The position numbers and the translations under genes were made by a program. The notes beneath the pieces were generated by a model that made no database searches, was not told the origin of the DNA, and worked only from the letters and a program-made list of their open reading frames with translations. Positions 34,736 to 44,900 of a DNA stretch of 52,686 nt are shown in pieces. This DNA is from Piromyces finnis (taxonomy: Eukaryota > Neocallimastigomycota > Neocallimastigomycetes > Neocallimastigales > Neocallimastigaceae): the NCBI GenBank assembly GCA_002104945.1, contig MCFH01000107.1:1-52686 (forward strand). Reading direction: 5' to 3'. The number at the start of each line of letters is the position of its first letter. Position 1 is the stretch's first letter.

Positions 34736-35114
34736 TCAGTAATTTTTAAATTTATATTTATTATTCATTTCTGTCAAATCCTATCAATTCATAATAGTAC
34801 AGTATCTTTATTTTAAACAACCAACTTTCAATTATATTCATTAAGGATATTAAAAATCATAAATTATAAAGTATCTTCAAATTTTCTTTTAAAATTTTTA
34901 TGTTCTTTATTTTTAGTCGAATATATATTATTGGATCAAAAATTTTTTTTTAATATAAAGATACAAAAAATCTTTATAAATTTTTTTTTTTTTTTTAAAT
35001 TTTGTTATCACTTACAAATACTTCATTGTCAACAATAACACCATCATCATCATCATCATCATCATACACATTTACTATTCCAGTTGATCTAGCCCACTTT
35101 TTCCAAAGGCAAAA
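34736..35114 (-). pseudogene. Possible 3' exons of a host gene (fragment)
   Basis: On the minus strand, after an AG at 35116-35115, a 33-codon open stretch (35114-35016) encodes FCLWKKWARSTGIVNVY, seven Asp and GVIVDNEVF. It ends at a perfect donor GTAAGT. An acceptor (GATAG|GATTTG) at 34782-34781 opens a second segment (34780-34736) encoding DLTEMNNKYKFKNY and a stop, phase 0 throughout. I do not recognise the family. The fragment sits 33 bp downstream of tRNA-Pro copy 2, whose other side is the Ty3 element, so any 5' exons are missing or displaced. It may be a gene remnant or chance. Confidence 0.28.
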
Positions 35115-35147
35115 CTACTGATTTAATAATAAAAAAAGACTAAAAAA

Positions 35148-35219
35148 GGGCTCAGCCGGGAATTGAACCCGGGACCTCTCGCACCCTAAGCGAGAATCAT
35201 ACCACTAGACTACTAAGCC
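35148..35219 (-). tRNA. trnP-AGG: tRNA-Pro (anticodon AGG), copy 2
   Basis: A 72-nt cloverleaf identical to the copy at 27015 except position 9 (A instead of G), which is compatible with folding. The anticodon is AGG, there is no intron and the discriminator is C. A run of six T on the minus strand (35147-35142) is a good pol III terminator. The left LTR of the Ty3-like element begins 12 bp upstream of the mature 5' end, at 35232, in divergent orientation. Confidence 0.95.
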
Positions 35220-35282
35220 AGTCAAAATTTGTGATACGCTACTCACATAAAAACGTAATAAAAACTAGCCGAATAAACACGA

Positions 35283-36960
35283 TGTCATGAATATTAGTGG
35301 ATTCATGATAATTTATTTAAATAATGTTTTATTCATTTAATTAATAAGAAATAATATTTTATAAAAAACATTATTTAATAATATTGTTAGAGATATTTAT
35401 TAATTATAATTATTAAGATTTTTATTATTTAAAGTTTAAATAATATCTCTTTATTCATTTGATGTGGAAGGAAATTTAAATAAATGAAATAGTTAGTCAT
35501 TCCTCCCTCAAATGATCAAAATGACTTAAGCAAGTAATAAAGATAAGTCATAAGCTTAAAGTCATTATATAAATATTTAATATATTTTAATTTATAGAAT
35601 AGTTAATTATATTAAAATTGGAATCATGTATTTTATAATTAATGTAACTTTATTAAATAGAATAATTATTTATTAATTGATTTAAAAAATTATAAATACT
35701 CGAAATTAATTCAACAATTGAATTTTTCGAGAAATCATTAAGTTTTATGACTCTACTTAATGATTAATAAAATATTTGATTAATAAAATGTATTAATAAA
35801 TTTATTAATAAATAAAAGTTTTATAATAAAACATAATTCATATTAATTTAATAAGTAGGGTTAGGGCATTCTGACCTAACTTACCTATAATCACCTCAAA
35901 CCCTTAACAATGATTTCTCCACAGCTAAAGGACTTTGGGATTGCAACTACTGCTTGGAATCTTAGGGTCTACAGGGCTAAAAGTTACTTTAGAATGTCCA
36001 AATAACAATATTAATCAAATTAAATGCGCCTCATACGCCACAATAGAAAATTTGAAATATTCAAGATTGCAACAATCCTGGCTGGAAAATTTTAAGAAGT
36101 TTTAAATCAAAAGAAATTAATTTGCCTATAATAAAGAATTGCATAATATAAATTACAGTAACTATTCTATATTCTACTTTAGGTATAGGAAATCCACATC
36201 CACTATGTGGATATAAATTATAAACATTATAAATTAAACTTTATGGTTGGTAGGACATAAAGATTTAATAATATTTTATTATTTTTATTTTATTTTAAAA
36301 ATTGCCTAGAATTCAATTTTTGTGGACGGGCAATGTCATGAATATTAGTGGATTCATGATAATTTATTTAAATAATGTTTTATTCATTTAATTAATAAGA
36401 AATAATATTTTATAAAAAACATTATTTAATAATATTGTTAGAGATATTTATTAATTATAATTATTAAGATTTTTATTATTTAAAGTTTAAATAATATCTC
36501 TTTATTCATTTGATGTGGAAGGAAATTTAAATAAATGAAATAGTTAGTCATTCCTCCCTCAAATGATCAAAATGACTTAAGCAAGTAATAAAGATAAGTC
36601 ATAAGCTTAAAGTCATTATATAAATATTTAATATATTTTAATTTATAGAATAGTTAATTATATTAAAATTGGAATCATGTATTTTATAATTAATGTAACT
36701 TTATTAAATAGAATAATTATTTATTAATTGATTTAAAAAATTATAAATACTCGAAATTAATTCAACAATTGAATTTTTCGAGAAATCATTAAGTTTTATG
36801 ACTCTACTTAATGATTAATAAAATATTTGATTAATAAAATGTATTAATAAATTTATTAATAAATAAAAGTTTTATAATAAAACATAATTCATATTAATTT
36901 AATAAGTAGGGTTAGGGCATTCTGACCTAACTTACCTATAATCACCTCAAACCCTTAACA
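35283..36960. mobile_element. Miniature non-autonomous LTR element (TRIM-like), 1678 bp
   Basis: Two 627-bp direct repeats (35283-35909 and 36334-36960) begin TGTCATGAATATTAGTG and end ACCCTTAACA. They look identical by eye and flank only 424 bp of non-coding internal DNA (35910-36333). A 5-bp target duplication CACGA lies on both sides (35278-35282 and 36961-36965). The intact LTR at 46664 shows the unoccupied site. There is no coding capacity, so it must borrow RT and integrase from another element. TG...CA ends and a 5-bp TSD fit LTR-retrotransposon integration. The internal end GTGGACGGGCAA just before the right repeat is purine-rich and could be a PPT. Confidence 0.9.
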
Positions 36961-36976
36961 CACGACTTAACCCATA

Positions 36977-38009
36977 TGTCACGAATACTAGTGAAATTAC
37001 AATTTCAAGATCACTTGGAATTGTGAAATCACTTATGAAAATTTAAAATCAACAAATATTTTATTTTCAAATAAATTATAAAATTTTATTAAGAAATATT
37101 TAAAAATTTAGAAAAGGTTAAAATATGACCTTAACCCTTAATAATTTTTATAATAAATAACTTTAACCCTTATCGTTAAAATGGAATAAGAAAAAACACG
37201 CGTATCTCCTCAACGAATGACGATTTTTGAATAAAAATATTTTGGTTATAATTAAGTTCGTTAGAAAGCCACGCTCGAGACAAACAACATATCTTAAAAT
37301 CAGGTCAATATCTCTGCTGGTTCACGAGATATTCCAATTTAAAGATATTTTGTTAGCAATGATTAATTGTTTATTCAGAGAATGATCACCCCTGATATAT
37401 CAAACATAAATCATTCACTCAAAGTATAAAAAATTATTGTTTAATTAAATTAAAATTATTTTCCGGAACTAATTAACTTTATTTTATAATAATTATTTCA
37501 ACAACATAATTTATAATCTTTGAACTAGAGGATTATAATTATTAATATTATATTCAATGAATTATATTATAAATTAAGAAATAATTAATATTATGAATAT
37601 TATAAACAATAGTTATTTTTAATAATTAGTAGTAAGTCTTAAGTTTAGCCTTAGTATTATAAAATATATTATGAATATAATCATGTACTAAAAAGTTATT
37701 TTAGTATTAAATGTAAAATTACAAATAGTATAAATAGTTTAGAATAGTTTTATGAATTAAATCTTTGTAAAGATTATTATCTTATTAATACTTAATAAGT
37801 ATTACTATTAAATAATCTTATTATTATATATATTCTTTAAATAAAATAAAAAGGAATTATTTTAACTATAATACATAATATAATTATTCATTTATAAATC
37901 AATTAAGATTATTTTAATAAAACATTTTTTTTCTAACCTAGTTATCTTTTAACCTTTTATTTAATTTAATATTTTAATATTAAATTATAAGTTTAGTAAA
38001 ACTTTTACA
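36977..38009. mobile_element. Probable solo LTR (1033 bp) nested in the Ty3 LTR
   Basis: Begins TGTCACGAATACTAGTG and ends AAAACTTTTACA (TG...CA). It is flanked by CCATA on both sides (36972-36976 and 38010-38014), where the intact LTR has a single CCATA. There is no open frame. The first 17 bases match the miniature element's LTR end with two mismatches, suggesting related families or shared terminal recognition. Confidence 0.82.
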
Positions 38010-38778
38010 CCATAGCGACTTATAATAAAAATAAAAGATAATAACCCTTAAAAATGAATAAATAATAATTTTATGGAAATATAACCCTTTCCTTTAAATA
38101 AATAATATTCTCTTTATTAAATAATAAATTATGAATAAAAACGACTTAATAGAGATAATAATAAAATAAATTATTAAATAAAATAAAACGACTCAATCCA
38201 AAAATGTATTAAAATAATAAAATAATAATAAGTAAATAAAAATGAATAAATAAACTAAAAAAATAAAATGATATACATTAAATTATTAATTCTAGTGTTT
38301 TATCCAAGTGTTCTTTAGAAATTCTTTCAAACTTATATATATAAATTAACAAATAAATAACTGAGTAATTATTACTAAAAGTGCTTAATTTAAAGCCTGG
38401 AAATAGAACAATAATAACAATTTCAAAGATAAAATACAGAACTCTTTTATGTTTCTGTATAAAATGAGTGTTTATAATAATTGATACTTTTAATATTTTA
38501 ATTTCATTTTAATTTTATTTTAATATTATTTTAATTTTAAATTTTAATTATTTTATTCAAGGTATTATACATTTAATGATAGTCAATGATAATTTATAAT
38601 AATTTTTCTAAATTTAAACATTTTGAAGTAATAAGAAAATCAAATAAGTAATATTCTATAATATTTTATAATACTAAGACATAATTTTAATTTATTCTTT
38701 TAATTTTAATAAATAATAACAATAGTAATAATAACATTTAATAGTTAAAAATAATAATACATGTAATAAATGAAAATG

Positions 38779-38786
38779 TATAAAAG
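38779..38786 (+). promoter_or_regulatory. Candidate TATA box in the left LTR
   Basis: TATAAAAG lies about 265 bp before the LTR end, where a U3 promoter would be expected. It is preserved in the other LTR at 47490. The AT-rich background weakens the call. Confidence 0.4.
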
Positions 38787-39050
38787 GAAGATAAAATTCT
38801 TCTTTATAAAGGGGCGGACAATAAATAGAGAATAAAAAGACCATAAACAGATAATAAATAAATTATAAAATATAATAAAGATTTAATTTAAAACATAATA
38901 AGAGTTTATTTTCGAGTTTTGAGTGATTTATTTGTTAATTATAAAACATATTTTATTTTATTTTAAATTTATTGTTTCATCATTATAATATAGAATTTAT
39001 TATTTATTAAAAACATTATATTATTCACAAATATATCGGTCAACGCATCA

Positions 39051-39190
39051 TAAAATTTTGGTGGAGAATCCGGGCGTGACCAAAGATATGAAAAAGAATA
39101 ATATTAATAATAATACTAATAAATTCTAAGATATTAAGCGTTTATAAAAAAACAGTTTACACTTAATTTAATTTTATTATATATTCTTCT

Positions 39191-39222
<32 letters not shown>

Positions 39223-40445
39223 AAAAAAAATTTAATTATATATATAAAAGGAAATATATATAATTTTAAAATTATAAAAATTTTAATATTTCTAAAAAGG
39301 GTATTTAAGAAATTAAAGATTAAATGATTAGTAGTTAGTCATATACGTTACACAAGGAAGAAAATTTCTATAATTCCTATAATCGTTTCCGTTCTTATTA
39401 TTAATAAGGATAACTTAATCCATTCAGTTAGTTTGTTATATTTCTGATCTATCCAGGGGATCAGTGTGATAGTAAAAACTAGGAAAAAAGTTAATCCTTC
39501 TCAGCAGTTAATAATAAGATCATAATTTGAATTAAATATACAATTTTTATTTCTTAATTAAGAGAATAAATTAATTCACCAGTGCTTATTTGTAGAGGCG
39601 GCTGTTGAATGAAAAACTTCTTAGCTTAAGGCTACCTACATATTAAGCGAATAATTTATTTCAATATTCTTAATTATTGACTAAAAATTTTTTTAATTTA
39701 AATTATAACAAAAAAAAAAAATAGTAAGTATATATTGGTTGTTGTTATATAATAGACTGAGTTCGAAATATAGCAATAATTAAAGCAATTATTATTTAGA
39801 GAGTAAGGCGGGTACACACTCAGCAAGAGGGAGTAGGTATACTAGACAGCCTTTATTTGATTCTCAAGTAAGAGAGTAGCAAGTTCGGCTGAAAATCCTG
39901 AGTAAGGAGCAGAACTTTGGAAGTGAAAATTTATCATTTAAAGGTGGGGGTTTAGTAGGGATCCGAAAGTCTTTATAGTCACTGTGCCTCGGGTGCCTAA
40001 AAATAAATAAATAATTGTAACAATATATATAAACTATTATAATTAAATTAAATAAAAAAAAATATACATATTCTTATAAATTCCTAATTGCAAAAAAAAA
40101 AAAAAAAAAAAAAAAAAATTATTCTTTCATTCTTCCTTGATCATTTAAAATTGAGAGTTAATAAATTGCATTTAAATTTATAATTAGATATTATTCCGTA
40201 AAGCTTCTATTATTCCTGACTAATAATAATAATATAATATACTTTCTATAAAATACTTCTCCGATCTGATCTCATTCAATATTAAATTTCATTATTTATA
40301 TAATTTTTATAATTTATATAATCCATATAATATATATAATTTATACAATATATATATAGATTTCTGTTGTATTACTTATTTTTTATTCTTTTATTTTTCT
40401 TTAATATACTTCTCAATTTCTAAATAATTTTCTTTAATTTTTTTT

Positions 40446-40484
<39 letters not shown>

Positions 40485-40718
40485 ATAAATTTTATATTAT
40501 TTTATACTTTATCAATTTATCAATTATTTATATATTCAATTCTTTTCATTTTTAATTTTATAAATATTATTAATATTATTATATTATTAAAGTTCAAAAC
40601 ACATATATATATATATAATATATAAATTCCAATTATTTTCTTTATTATCATTTATTTCAAATTAAATTATTCTTTTATTTTAATTATTTTACCTTATAAG
40701 AAATTTATATATACAAAA
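39051..40718 (+). other. Long untranslated leader of Ty3-like copy 1
   Basis: 1.67 kb between the LTR and the gag ATG. It contains a PBS candidate, a GC-richer block at about 39340-40005 (e.g. AAGGCGGGTACACACTCAGC, GGTGGGGGTTTAGTAGGGAT), then AT-rich sequence with poly(A) runs of 26-38 nt. There is no long frame. The GC-richer block could hold a packaging signal or translation element, but no known structure is recognised. Confidence 0.6.
39059..39078 (+). promoter_or_regulatory. Candidate primer-binding site, copy 1
   Basis: Begins TGGTGGAGAATCC 8 nt after the LTR end. TGG would pair with a tRNA CCA end, but I could not assign the tRNA: the longer sequence does not match a standard T arm. 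Confidence 0.45.
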
Positions 40719-41942
40719 ATGAAGATCAGTGAAATCACTAAAATGCTACCTAGAATTGGTAGTCAAGATAGGGATATCGAAAGCTGGGCTGAAGAATTCA
40801 GCAGAGTTATGGACCTATCTGACATCAATGATCCCAAAAAGATATTCGCTTGGGCAAAGGAATGTGTCCAAGGTAGATTAAAAGGAATCATTGATGACTT
40901 AAAAACAGAAAGTGATACTGGAACAAATTATCCTAGTATCGAAGATATTAAAGAGGCTATTGAAGAATACTTAGAAATCACGCCTCAAGAAAAATGCTTC
41001 AATGTTAAGTCTCTAAAAATTAGAAGAGGAGAAAGTATTAAGGATTTCAACTGGAGATACGGAAACTTATATAAAAATCTTAATGTTGGATCCCAACTAT
41101 TCGTTACTGTTAAGGATTATACTAATTCCATTATTTCTCGTCCTTTTATCAGAACTCAAGTAATCACTGCCCAACCTAAAGATATAGAAGCCGCTTTTAA
41201 GGTTGCCGAATTAGCTGAATCAGCAACTGAAGTTCCTCAGTATCATAATGTAAATATGTTTACTGATAACCAACCTTACTTTGATCCATATCAAAACCAA
41301 AATTATAATCTATTTACTCAACATAGTGGTGGAACTAATTATAATTATTTTAATAATAATGATAGTCCATATACTTATAATGGATACTACAATAATAACT
41401 ATAATAATAATTATGATAATAATAATAATTATAATAATTATAATAGGCGATTCAATGGAAACTATAATATGAGAAATCAACGTTTTAATAAGAGAAATAA
41501 TTACAGAAATAATTACCCAAATAATTTCAATACTAATAATAATAGTTATAGTAACAATTATAATAATAATTATAACAATAATTATAACAACTATCAAGGT
41601 GATCAAAATGCATATAATAATGGTTATAGTAAATACCCTTATAATTCTAGTACATTTAATAACAATAATTATTCCAATATGGAAGAAAATAAATCATATC
41701 AAAATTCCACTAATTATTCTAATAATGTTAATGCTAATAAAATGAATACTACTACTAATAAAGTTAATCAAACTACATCTCAAAGTCAAGTGAATATGTT
41801 TAACCAGTCTCAAAGAAATAAATGTTTTAGATGTCAACAAGTAGGCCACAAAATGCAAGATTGCAAATATACATTCCAAGAACTTGCAGAAATGGAAAAA
41901 CAAGGCCTTATAAACTCTAATCAAAATCATTTAAACTTATGA
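40719..41942 (+). CDS. gag: Ty3-like Gag (capsid-nucleocapsid), copy 1, 407 aa
   Basis: The start context is caaaaATG. Residues 1-170 form a Trp/Glu/Leu-containing folded part (ESWAEEFSRVM, IFAWAKECVQGRLKG, EEYLEITPQEKCF, SIKDFNWRYGNLYKNL) that fits the retrotransposon capsid. Residues about 190-345 are an extreme Asn/Tyr-rich linker. A single CCHC zinc knuckle (CFRCQQVGHKMQDC; C369, C372, H377, C382) binds element RNA. It ends at TGA, which overlaps the pol ATG (ATGA). The -1 frameshift candidate lies at codons 404-406. Gag would form the virus-like particle. Confidence 0.93.
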   Translation: MKISEITKMLPRIGSQDRDIESWAEEFSRVMDLSDINDPKKIFAWAKECVQGRLKGIIDDLKTESDTGTNYPSIEDIKEAIEEYLEITPQEKCFNVKSLKIRRGESIKDFNWRYGNLYKNLNVGSQLFVTVKDYTNSIISRPFIRTQVITAQPKDIEAAFKVAELAESATEVPQYHNVNMFTDNQPYFDPYQNQNYNLFTQHSGGTNYNYFNNNDSPYTYNGYYNNNYNNNYDNNNNYNNYNRRFNGNYNMRNQRFNKRNNYRNNYPNNFNTNNNSYSNNYNNNYNNNYNNYQGDQNAYNNGYSKYPYNSSTFNNNNYSNMEENKSYQNSTNYSNNVNANKMNTTTNKVNQTTSQSQVNMFNQSQRNKCFRCQQVGHKMQDCKYTFQELAEMEKQGLINSNQNHLNL

Positions 41943-41964
41943 GTGGGAGAAGGAATACTCCCAT
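41930..41964 (+). promoter_or_regulatory. Candidate programmed -1 ribosomal frameshift site, gag-pol
   Basis: TTTAAAC (41930-41936) is in the correct phase (CA[T TTA AAC]). It is followed by a 6-nt spacer that holds the gag stop, then a 7-bp stem GTGGGAG (41943-41949) / CTCCCAT (41958-41964) with an 8-nt loop. A -1 slip leads to CTT ATG AGT GGG, the pol frame. The loop's GGAATA could also pair with TATTCC at 42022-42027 as a pseudoknot, which may be chance. Confidence 0.65.
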
Positions 41965-44900
41965 AAATCAAACCAATACTACTTTTGCTACAATATCAGT
42001 ACCAGTAAATGAAGAAATTACTATTCCAGTAATAAGAAAATCTAAAAAGAATACTGATATTAAACCATATAAAAGAACTACCAAAGAAAAATTAAGTGAC
42101 AATCCACAACCAATTAGAGTTCCAAGTAATGAGACTAGAGAACCATTAAATAATACTTATGAAGATATAATTGAAGTTCCAAATAATGAAGTAGAAATGG
42201 AGACTGTAATTGAAAATGAAAATAATAATAATAATAATAATCTTAATAATAATTATAATAATAATATTAATAATAATATGAGTATGAATAATGACACTAA
42301 TATAAATAATAATGAAAGTAATAAAATAGATAATAACATTAATGATAATAATATTAATAATAACACTAATTCAACAGAAGCATTAAAACAATTAGATCCT
42401 TCATTCATTAATCAACCCACTATAGATAAAGCTAAACGAAATAATAAAAAAGAACGAGAAAAGGAAATAATAGAATTAGCAAAAGAGATTGAACTTCCAA
42501 GTCAAAAAGAAAAAGATGTACCAAATGAAAAAGGTACAAAAAGATTAGTTATATCAGCAGATCAAGAAAAATATAATATAACTAAAGATATAGGAGAAAA
42601 ATTTGCAAATATAACAATAGGTCAACTACTTGAAATTAGTCCTAAATTAAAAACAGAACTTTCAAAAGCATTAAAATTTACTAAAATTATTGAGGATGAA
42701 TCTACAATTCTTTCCACCATAAGAAAAGATAAAGTTGTGAAATCAAAATGCAAAATAGAAGGAATAGAAACTACTGTATATTTGGATTCCTGTTCATCTA
42801 TAAATATGATTACTAGAAAATTCTTATTAGAAAATAATATTCCATTAAAACCAGTTTCAAAAATTAGAGAAACTTTATATCAAGCTTATTCCAATACTAC
42901 TATTGAGTCGCATCTATATGAAATTGAAATTACTATTGGTAATATAACATCTAAAGAAATATTTAGACTTATTGAAAAAGAAGATATATTCCAGGTCTTA
43001 ATTGGTGTAGAAACTTTAGCTAATATGAAATTAATTATGGACTTTTCTGATCATACTTTATATCAGAAAACTGATGATATTCACAAAATTGGATCTTTTG
43101 AAAGTATTAATGAAATGAATCAAACTAACTTAATAGAAGAATTTGATGAAGAAATTAATCAAGATGCATTAATATATTACTTAACTAGTCAGAATGATAA
43201 ATATCAAGATTTAGAAATTAAAACTACTAGTGATTCTAAATTACAACTTATTAATAAAATAGTTGATGAAACACAAAAAGAAGCAAAAGACCAACTGAAG
43301 AATCTTTTAATAACTAATATAGATGTTCTAGCTAATGATACTGATGATTTGGGTAAATCAAAATTATTAGCTCATGAAATTAAATTAAATCAAGATGATC
43401 CTATTAAACAGAAAATGTATCGTATTTCTAATAAAGAACATATGGAAATTCTAAAAGAAGAAATAGGAAAGCTTTTAAAGAATGATTTAATAGAACCATC
43501 ACAATCATCTTGGTCTTCTCCAGTTTTATTAGTACCAAAAAAGAATGGAAAATGGAGGATGTGTGTAGATTATAGAAAATTAAATTCTATAACAATAAAA
43601 GATTCATATCCACTTCCATATATTGAAGAAATATTATTTTCTATTGGTAATAATGTAAAATATTTATCTACATTGGATTTATTCTCTGGTTTTCATCAAA
43701 TACCAATGAAGAAAGAAGATATTGATAAAACATGTTTTACAACAATATTTGGAAATTATAATTACAAAGTAATGCCTTTTGGTTTATGTAATGCTCCAGC
43801 AACCTTTCAAAGAGAAATGAACCGTATATTTCTACCACTTATTGGAAAATGTTTATTTGTTTATATGGATGACCTTTTAGTATTTTCTCCAAGTCTTGAA
43901 CAACATATATTAGATCTTCAAAAGGTTTTTAATATAATAAAAGAAAATGGTATAAAAGCAAATCTTTCAAAATGTCATTTCTTAAAACAAGAAGTAGAGG
44001 TCCTTGGTCATATTCTATCAGTAGAAGGTGTCAAACCAGTTGAAAAGAAAATTGAAACTATTAAAAATTGGAAGTCACCAACAAACCTTACACAGCTAAG
44101 ATCATTTTTAGGAGCTATAGGATATTACAGGAAGTTTATAAAAGATTTTGCCCAAATTGCTCATCCATTATTTAAATTATTAAAAAAGGGTATGAAATTT
44201 GAATGGACATCTGAAACTGAACAAAGTTTCCAAATACTAAAAGAAAGACTGATTAAGTCTCCTATTTTAAAATATCCTGACTATGATAAATATTTTATTA
44301 TAAGAACTGATGCATCACTTAATGGTATTGGTGGTGTATTACTTCAAAAAGATGAAAATAATGTTGAACATCCAATTCATTATGTTAGTAGGTCTTTAAA
44401 TGATAGTGAAATTAATTATAGTATAACTGACTTAGAAGGAACCGCAGCTTTTTATTGTTGTAAGAAATTTAAATCTTATATAAGTGGGAATAAAGAAGAA
44501 ACGATATTATATACTGACCATAAACCTTTAGTTGGCTTATTTAATAATAAAGAACCAAATAATGCTCGTCAAACACGCTGGGTTACTACACTTAGTATGC
44601 TCAAGGTAAAAGTCAAATATGAACAAGGAAAGAAAAATGTAGTCGCTGATGCATTATCTAGACTAATACCAGACAATAAAAATGATATAAAAATTTCACT
44701 AGCTACCTTTAATAATAATGATGGTGAAACTACTAAAAATAATATTTTAAATTCAAATAAAGATTTTTACTCTAAAAATAATGAAAATATAGTTTATTCT
44801 TGTAATTTTAATAATTCATGTATTAATGATAATGAAATAAATAAAAATAACAATATTAATCCTTATATTGATAAAAATATTGACCTTAATAAAAATTCTT

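Larger units (their letters stand above)
35232..39050 (+). repeat. Left LTR of Ty3-like copy 1, split by two nested insertions
   Basis: LTR pieces: 35232-35282, 36961-36976 (the first 5 bp duplicate CACGA) and 38010-39050 (the first 5 bp duplicate CCATA). Joined, they follow the uninterrupted LTR at 46664-47738, which acts as the empty site for both insertions. Confidence 0.92.

Noticed and set aside
35870-35885. TAGGGTTAGGG telomere-like sequence in the miniature LTR
   Set aside because: Only two partial units, present identically in both LTRs. It is part of the element, not a telomere or interstitial array.
35232-36977. Direct repeats of about 627 bp taken for a CRISPR-like or tandem satellite array
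   Set aside because: Only two copies with TG...CA ends and a TSD around the pair; they are LTRs.
41281-41606. Ile-rich frames on both strands inside gag
   Set aside because: Shadows of the Asn/Tyr-rich (AAT/TAT) gag linker in other frames. The same occurs in copy 2.
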